From positions 1 through 14,183 of the forward strand of contig CALSCQ010000004.1 in the NCBI GenBank assembly GCA_943704525.1: a stretch of DNA of 14,183 nt, read 5' to 3'. Below the pieces are notes generated by a model. The model was not told the DNA's origin. It was given only the letters and a program-made list of their open reading frames with translations, and did no database searches. Positions within the stretch are counted from its first letter, which is position 1. Every line of letters starts with the position of its first letter. Shown one piece after another: positions 1-4,986 of the stretch. The stretch comes from Pigoraptor vietnamica. Its lineage: Eukaryota; Opisthokonta; Filasterea. The translations under genes were made by a program, and so were the position numbers.

Positions 1-251
1 ATGGGCGAAAGCCGGAAGAATGTTCGCGCCCGCGCCGCGTCGACGCCTCCACACTGGGTCCTGACCGCCGGGACGGAGACGGCTTCGAGCGGAAAGGTAG
101 GGAGCGACCAAATCACGCGCCATTCTGCATCGGCGGCGAAGGCGCCCTCATAATAAATGCGGTCTGGCCGCGCGTCCACCCTGGAATCCGACATTGTGCC
201 GTTAAGCACTGGCGGCGATACGGCATCGGCAGCGAGCAGATTACGCTTGAC
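1..251 (-). CDS. Possible partial exon leaving the left edge
   Basis: On the minus strand the frame whose codons start at 251, 248 and so on stays open to base 1 (83 codons), and a possible acceptor (ACACTCAG) sits immediately upstream at about 252-259. The translation is mixed in composition rather than repetitive, with a stretch reading YYEGAFAADAEWRVIWSLP. I recognise no family. An open frame of this length can occur by chance at this GC content, and a short plus-strand ORF from base 1 overlaps it, so this is only a candidate terminal or internal exon of a gene lying mostly to the left. Confidence 0.25.
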
Positions 252-335
252 CTGAGTGTGACGTGCCTCGCTGGCGCAACGGAGTTCAGTGGCTGATTGG
301 GAAAACCGTCGCCTACTGTACGGGGGGTCAAACAC

Positions 336-485
336 GTCCTGATGTGCGTCAGGTTGCACTGGGCAATGTCCTGATGGTAAGTCGCCGTGCGTCAGGTTGC
401 ACTGGGCAATGTCCTGATGGTAAGTCGCCGTGCGTCAGGTTGCACTGAGCATGTCCTGATGGTAAGTCGCCGTGCGTCAGGTTGC
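336..485 (+). repeat. 43-bp tandem repeat, about 3.3 copies, with splice-site consensus
   Basis: Copies begin with GTGCGTCAGGTTGCACT at 344, 387, 430 and 472 (the last partial), with spacings of 43, 43 and 42. The third copy has a one-base deletion and a substitution. Units are nearly identical, suggesting recent expansion. Each full unit contains GGTAAGT (GT at 377, 420 and 462) and CGTCAGG (CAG at 350, 393, 436 and 478), so donor-like and acceptor-like strings alternate through the array. The array ends two bases before an ATG at 487. Confidence 0.9.
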
Positions 486-486
486 T

Positions 487-708
487 ATGAGTGAGACCAC
501 CGTCCATGACGTCATGCAATCAGTTTTAGTTTGGCTGCCCTTTGACGCTTCCATTGTCTTGCTCCAGACCGGACGGGCCTATACAGCATGGTCCGACCAG
601 TTACACGCCCACCGGCCACACGCCCACGAAAGGAATGTCCCCGAGGCTGGCGGCCGCGGTTGTCGCGCCCTTTGGTGGAAGAGCCGCCGGATTTTGCGGC
701 ACCGATAG
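487..708 (+). pseudogene. Short ORF with an F-box-like N-terminus, probable gene remnant
   Basis: A 73-codon ORF starts at the ATG right after the 43-bp array. Residues 9-38 include VMQSVLVWLPFDASIVLLQT followed by GRAYTAWSDQL. This resembles the F-box pattern of a hydrophobic helix, LPF/D, a second helix, then a C/G-R-x-W-like helix, but no diagnostic residue settles it. The ORF ends soon after, and two other plus frames downstream (LAAAVVAPF at about 647-673 and MDALRTLKF from 716) carry the segments conserved in the copy near 4107-4238. A frame-shifted remnant, or a gene with unrecognised introns, fits best. The family call is inference. Confidence 0.25.
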
Positions 709-746
709 TCACGATGGATGCGCTCCGAACACTCAAGTTCGAACAC
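646..746 (+). repeat. Diverged dispersed repeat, copy 1
   Basis: This block matches the minus strand of 4107-4238. The strongest parts are the 5' end (GCTGGCGGCCGCGGTTGTCG against GCTTGCGGCGGCGATCGTTG, both followed by CGCCCTTTG or GCGCCCTTTG) and the 3' end (ATGGATGCGCTCCGAACACT against ATGGACGCGCTGCGAACACT). The middle differs by an indel of roughly 31 bases. Differences fall mainly at third codon positions in the frames LAAA(V/I)VAPF and MDALRTL, so both copies probably descend from coding sequence. Confidence 0.6.
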
Positions 747-750
747 GCCG

Positions 751-1434
751 ACGACCTGCCTCTTATGTGCTCCCGCCCCGCCGGAATGTGCGCGCATTGA
801 CAGGGCTCCGTTTGGCTCACGACAGGCTGGGGCGAGAGTGCCTGCCGTAGTTGGTCTATTGAACTGAATTACGAGCCGAGAATGCGGCGCGTTCCTTGTC
901 TCACAAAAGTCGGTGAACCAAACCGCGCAGTCGACGTCCGTCAGGCCCGTCCGCGGGGCTTGTCAGCGGGGTCCATAAAAGTGTGCCTTTTTATGAACGG
1001 CTGCAGCCGACCGGACCGCTGAATCAATACTGACCGAACATACACAAAAGTTCTCCGCAGGTTTACTCCTCGGCGCCCAGGCATGCCAGTTTGCCGGGTG
1101 CAACCGTGGGATTGCTTACCAAAAGGAAATCTAACGAAATCGTCGTTCGCGAACTGTCAGTGAGGTTCGGGCGAGGGCGACTGAATCTGGAGGAACTCCC
1201 GTCCAGGGACAGTTTGCGGAAATCAGACCAACAGCTTGAGGCCGGCCGAGAATTCGCGCTGCCGTCTCGGAACTTTCAGACAGTGTGTGCAAAACCGACC
1301 AGCATTGCTACAATCGTTGGTCGAAAGTTGCGCCCGGAAAACCGCCCGGTTCATTTCGGCAATTTGGCCATTGGTGACATGGGCTGCCTAAGCTAGTATG
1401 TTAGGCTTGGACAGAAGGCTTCCGGCTCATTCGT
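751..1434. other. No convincing gene
   Basis: I found no domain, repeat array or consistent splice pattern here. A plus ORF at 1091-1396 (101 codons) has unremarkable composition and no recognised motif. A small AT-rich hairpin is present at 974-995 (CATAAAA / TTTTATG, 8-base loop). Part of this stretch could be 3' UTR or further exons of the ADD gene, which is read on the minus strand toward lower coordinates. I could not find a methyltransferase motif in it. Confidence 0.5.
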
Positions 1435-1467
1435 TCATTCATTCCTCTCAACTAGAAAGGTACTCAC

Positions 1468-2709
1468 GATGTAGCTCTTCACGATGTCGCCGAATGGATT
1501 CAGAACCTCGGGATTTTGACGAAGTGACCGCACCGTGTGGAGCGCCGTATCCTCACACACCGTGTTGTATGCCTGCATGCGGGCCAATTGAAAAAATCAA
1601 TCAAGAGCAAGCCGCGGCAACCGACACGCACCGACTGCCACTTGCCTCCCAGATGCGCCTGTAATCTCGATTGTTCTCGTCCACGTTCAGCCCCAGGAAG
1701 TGCTCGCAGGCCATCTCGACAAGCCCTTTCAGCGACATCATGTCCGAAGGGACCTCAGGAGCACTGCGCTTTGCTGCCCGCTCCTCGTGCTCTGCCATCT
1801 GCGTCCTCGGGCGCTTCCAAGCCACCTTCTTCGGATGCGAGCCCGAACGGGACGCTGTCACCCTCCCTGCCGGCACCGCTTCCGCATCATCGCCGCGCGC
1901 GCCACCCACGTCGCTGCTGCTCGCGCCACCCACGTCGCTGCTGCTCGCGCCACCCACACCGTCGCCGCTCGCGCCCCCCACGTCGCTGGTACCCATGCCC
2001 CCCGCGTTGTTCTCGCCTGTGGCCGGGTTGACACGTGTCCCGGGTGTACCGAGCGACAGCCACGCCGGGGCAGGCACAGCCATGTCGCGCTTCCACACTT
2101 GCTCGCCATTCTCCTCGGTGTATGGCATCGTGGTAAATGCGGGAATCCGCGCGGCCCAGTCCTGACGAAGGTGTCGCCCGGGGCTGCAGCAAATAAGATA
2201 CAGATGGGTGAGAACGCTGCAAGGTGAGGTGACAGTCGGCCGGCAACACATTCAGTTGGCACGTACGTGCAGCAGGGACACGCCCACGGGGCACTCGTGT
2301 CTTGGGATGCCGCAAGCGCATCGTTGGCAAAGTCGGCGCCGCCGGCGTGCACAAGGAGGCGAAGGCAATCGACGTGGAAGGCGCCGACACATTCGTGCGT
2401 TGTGCAATAAATAAGGTTGCTGCCGCCGTCCGCGCATACAAAACAGAAATGCGCCTTCCCCGGCGGACCCTCGTCCTCGGGTGAAGTGAGAGGTTCAACC
2501 GACCAAGGCGCACCCGTCTCGTTGCCGAAATGGAGGTGGCATTTTTCACACTGCGTCTCCCCATTCGCAAGGAAGAAGAACGGGTGCGGGTACCCGTCGC
2601 CGTGGCTATGTCGGCGCGCCTTGGCCCCGTCCCCGCCGCAGAGGTGAGGAAGGCCTCTCAACGCGCATGTGGGCCCGCCTCTGCGCGACCGCATCACTGA
2701 GAGCGACAT
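1468..2709 (-). CDS. ADD-domain (DNMT3/ATRX-type zinc finger) protein, three exons, no catalytic domain seen
   Basis: Proposed exons on the minus strand are 2709-2267, 2183-1646 and 1572-1468 (about 362 codons, with the 3' end open). Residues 42-57 (HPFFFLANGETQCEKC) match the DNMT3 HPLF...CxxC segment of the GATA-like finger. Residues 89-147 form the PHD-like finger: C89xxC92, C102, C107, H112 in place of the usual Cys, C115 and C144xxC147. After intron 1 the frame reads PGRHLRQDWAARIPAF, matching the LRRR(E/D)DW.SRL..FF tail of the DNMT3 ADD. ADD domains read histone H3 tails, so a nuclear chromatin role is inferred. The rest has a Gly/Ser/Asp 8-residue repeat, a basic stretch (KKVAWKRPRTQ, possible NLS) and a helical-looking C-terminus. 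The first CxxC of the GATA finger is not clear (C15 and C24 only), so an upstream exon may be missing. After exon 3 the frame either reads on to a TGA at 1435-1437 or splices at GTGAGT (1467). Confidence 0.72.
1573..1645 (-). other. GC-AG intron (intron 2 of the ADD gene)
   Basis: The donor reads GAG|GCAAGT and the acceptor GCATGCAG|GC, enclosing 73 bases with a TTGATTGATT region and a T-run before the acceptor. Splicing is phase 0 and joins ...RRIWE to AYNTVCEDTALHTVR. Reading through instead gives only a short tail and a stop at 1601. The only nearby GT donor (CG|GTGCGT) would give a frame that soon stops. The downstream exon ends at a consensus GTGAGT. Confidence 0.6.
1898..1993 (-). repeat. 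24-bp in-frame coding repeat, four copies
   Basis: Four consecutive 24-base units (starting at 1898, 1922, 1946 and 1970 on the plus strand, CGCGCCACCCACGTCGCTGC-like) lie inside exon 2 of the ADD gene. On the minus strand each encodes an 8-residue unit of the type SSSDVGGA, giving a flexible Gly/Ser/Asp linker after the ADD domain. Copies 1 and 2 are identical or nearly so, while copies 3 and 4 have diverged. Several other frames are open across this stretch only because of the repeat. Confidence 0.85.
2184..2266 (-). other. Intron 1 of the ADD gene
   Basis: The donor AC|GTACGT and acceptor TTATTTGCTGCAG|C enclose 83 bases (phase 2). Removing it joins the last zinc-ligand Cys pair (CPCCT) to PGRHLRQDW, which restores the spacing and sequence of a DNMT3-like ADD tail. 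An alternative donor (TAC|GTGCCA) with a later acceptor (CGTCAG|GAC) is also in frame but loses the LRQ residues. The donor lies within a perfect 12-bp palindrome, GCACGTACGTGC (2259-2270). Confidence 0.65.
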
Positions 2710-3290
2710 CCCTGCTGGCCCGCCACCCCGCTCTTACACTGCCGGCACACGTTCCAGATTCAGATTGGCAATGTACGATCGGTCCGGGCTTGTACGTGCA
2801 CGTTGCGAATCAACAAACTTCTTGACATCTTTTGGAAGATGTCGAGCATACTAAGTCGGTACACTGATTCTTTTGGGTTTGCTACTTAACCCGCGTTTTC
2901 AAGCACAACTCAAACAGTTCCGAAACCGTCTACGCGCGCTGACTCAGTCGCACACCGCGTCTGTGGACAGCTGGATTCCTCAGGGTCAGCCGAACGGGTG
3001 CAATCAGGCTTAATCAGTGTGTGATTGCCTCCTGATACTAAAAGTGCAGTGCCGGTGTTGGAGGCCGTCAGGGGTCGCGGCAGTTCACTGAGAGTTTCGG
3101 GTCCACGGGTGGGCCATTGTGGGCCTGAATTGCTTTGCACTGGCAGTGGCAACGGTGTTCATTCAGGGCATGCATGTGCAGCGGGCATGTGATTCAGTGC
3201 CTGCCAATGAATGTGGCTGAATGGGTAGGCCGCCGGCACGGTACTGATTCACGCATGCCGTTCGCGGTGTGTTTCCATTGGGCATCCCAC
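2710..3290. other. Upstream intergenic region of the ADD gene; hairpin at 2821-2846
   Basis: I see no gene here. The only clear structure is an inverted repeat at 2824-2843 (GACATCTT, loop TTGG, AAGATGTC) that extends to an 11-bp stem at 2821-2846 with one T-G wobble. It lies about 110 bases upstream of the ADD start, in the likely 5' flank. Open frames at 2910-3152 (minus) and 2669-2854 (plus) have no recognisable features. Missing 5' exons of the ADD gene could lie here. Confidence 0.5.
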
Positions 3291-3297
3291 CGTCCGC

Positions 3298-3562
3298 GCA
3301 CTTCTGTGTCTTACAAGCAGCTGAGCATCAGTTCGCGCACATGTGCATCTTTCAAGCTGTTCGCCTTTCGCGCACGTTCTGTGTCTCTCAAGCTGTTCGC
3401 ATTTCGCGCACTTTCTGTGTCTCTCAAGCTGTTCGCCTTTCGCGCACTTTCGAATTCTGTGTCCCTCAAGCTGTTCGCCTTGCGCACTTCTGTGTCTCTC
3501 AAGCTGTTCGCCTTTCGCGCACTTTCTGTGTCTCTCGTGCTGTCAGTGCCTCGCGCGCTCTC
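3298..3562 (+). repeat. 36-bp minisatellite
   Basis: The unit is TCAAGCTGTTCGCCTTTCGC followed by GCACTTTCTGTGTCTC. Unit starts fall at 3352, 3388, 3424, 3466, 3499 and 3535, with degenerate flanking copies on both sides. Spacings are 36, 36, 42, 33 and 36, so every length change is a multiple of three. All plus frames and a minus frame are open across it. In the longest plus frame (3135-3599, 154 codons) each unit encodes a 12-residue block of the type KLFAFRALSVSL. I would not call this a gene without transcript support. Confidence 0.85.
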
Positions 3563-3675
3563 ATGTGCGGCGCCGACTCGGTATCCAATAAGCGATTAAA
3601 GTGTGCCTTTTGTGACGAAAACCGCTGCAAATCTTGATCAAACACTCGACTCGACCCCCGAGCTCTCCCCTCAAA

Positions 3676-4909
3676 CTAAAACTTTGGCACGCGTCCAATC
3701 ATGTTGGACGGGGGGAACCATGACTCTGTCCGCCCGCGGAAATCTGCGACTGTTGATCCGCCGAGCTGGGAGACGCCGACTCGAAGGGATCCGAACCAAC
3801 CGACCCTCCGACATATCAGGCGGTTCGGTTTCTGTGTCCAACCCAGTACACTCACTGCAGCACACTGACATTCGACATGCACTTGAATTCTGGTGCGCTT
3901 TGGCCTTTTAATATTAAAGGACAGGGCCCGCGCCGCCTCAATGTACATATAATCCGCGCCGGCGTTGGTTTTCCCCAAACTCGCAGTTCGAGCCTGCCCA
4001 TTCATCCGCGTGAAATGTGGCAGGTAGTCCGTCCCCGTCCCTCTCCGAACCGGCGGCCCTGCACGCTTTGCGAAACGAAAGCCGATTGAAGCTAGGCAGC
4101 AGGAATATGATCAAACGGAAGTGTTCGCAGCGCGTCCATTCTGGCGATGTGCTGCAACCAAGCTCGTTGCACCGGGGCGTTGCGACGGGCGGTTTCGGCG
4201 GCAACCCGTCAAAGGGCGCAACGATCGCCGCCGCAAGCAGAGCAGTGCGGGCATTTCTGTCGGGGGCACGTAGCCGATCGATCGGACTGGCCGCGACCGA
4301 CACACGCACGTCGGACCACTCGTCTCCCGCAGTGACCAGATGCCACTGGCAGTCGTCGTGCTGAAGCACGCTAACAGCAATCGAGTTCGCAAACGATGGC
4401 GCCGGCGCCGGCGGTGGCACCCGTGCACGCCAAACTGCGGGCTTCATCCTCGCCGAATCAGTCAGTGCCGAGCCTCTCGAGCGACTCTGATCCGTGAGCG
4501 CCTGCGCACCATTGGGGAAGGCCGTCCCCGTCCCCGCGTCCGCGTCACGTCCCGCGCAGCACCTCCGGCGCCCTTCCAAATTGCTGTTCCCTGCGCGTCG
4601 GACGTTTGGTGCGAAGGGCCCGCCGCCGCCACTGGTGCGCACTTTGCAGCGAGCGCACCTGGCCCGCGTTGTGCAATACGGCCGACGAGCGTCGTCTCGG
4701 AGAATGCGAGCACTACTGACGTAGATACCAACCGGCGATTCTGCACTGCAGCCCCTGTTGAGACATTTGGGCAAAATCATCAAGTCAGCCGGCGCTAAGT
4801 GGGTGTCACTGATGCGATTGTTCGTGTGCCAGCCGGATTGTGCACGACCGGCTTCAAAGACTGGAAAGTGTCGGCGCCAAATCTCAAACTGACGCCTGAT
4901 ACATGACAA
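3676..4909 (-). pseudogene. Degenerate minus-strand reading frames, possible paralogue of the 487-746 remnant
   Basis: A 323-codon minus ORF (4909-3938) overlaps a 109-codon minus ORF in another frame (4005-3676). The first includes a Cys-containing segment near its start (PYCTTRARCARCK) and the conserved block LLAAAIVAPFDGLP shared with 646-746. The second shared segment (MDALRTLPFDHIP, from 4126 down) lies in a different frame and meets a TAG three codons later. The second ORF holds ADYMYIEAARALSFNIKRP. This pattern suggests a decayed member of a small gene family, or a gene with introns I cannot place. I do not recognise a product. Confidence 0.3.
4107..4238 (-). repeat. Diverged dispersed repeat, copy 2
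   Basis: This is the inverted partner of 646-746, about 31 bases longer in the middle. The two ends align well and the centre poorly. In the frame LLAAAIVAPFDG most differences from copy 1 are synonymous or conservative (Ile/Val, Asp/Gly). In MDALRTL(P/K)F(D/E)H the differences GAC/GAT, CTG/CTC, CTT/CTC, TTT/TTC and CAT/CAC are silent. Confidence 0.6.
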
Positions 4910-4986
4910 CTAAATCATGACGCTGAGAATGTAGCGCACATCGAGAGACAATGCCAGCTGGGCATGCTTCCAGACCTTCAGTTCAT

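Noticed and set aside
336-485. CRISPR array
   Set aside because: Units are directly adjacent and nearly identical with no variable spacers, and the genome is eukaryotic.
974-995. Hairpin as a transcription terminator or mobile-element end
   Set aside because: It has a 7-bp AT-rich stem only, no target-site duplication or partner repeat was seen, and a bacterial-type terminator is not expected here. A 14-base match to 3597-3610 is too short to define a repeat.
1537-2227. Three overlapping plus ORFs of 164-175 codons
   Set aside because: They are shadows of the ADD gene's second exon, kept open by the 24-bp repeat and high GC.
2259-2270. Perfect 12-bp palindrome GCACGTACGTGC as a regulatory site
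   Set aside because: It lies on the exon-intron boundary of the ADD gene, where GTACGT serves as the donor. Chance occurrence is the simpler reading.
3780-3810. A GGATCCGAACC string resembling a tRNA T-arm
   Set aside because: No acceptor stem, anticodon arm or D-arm could be fitted around it on either strand.
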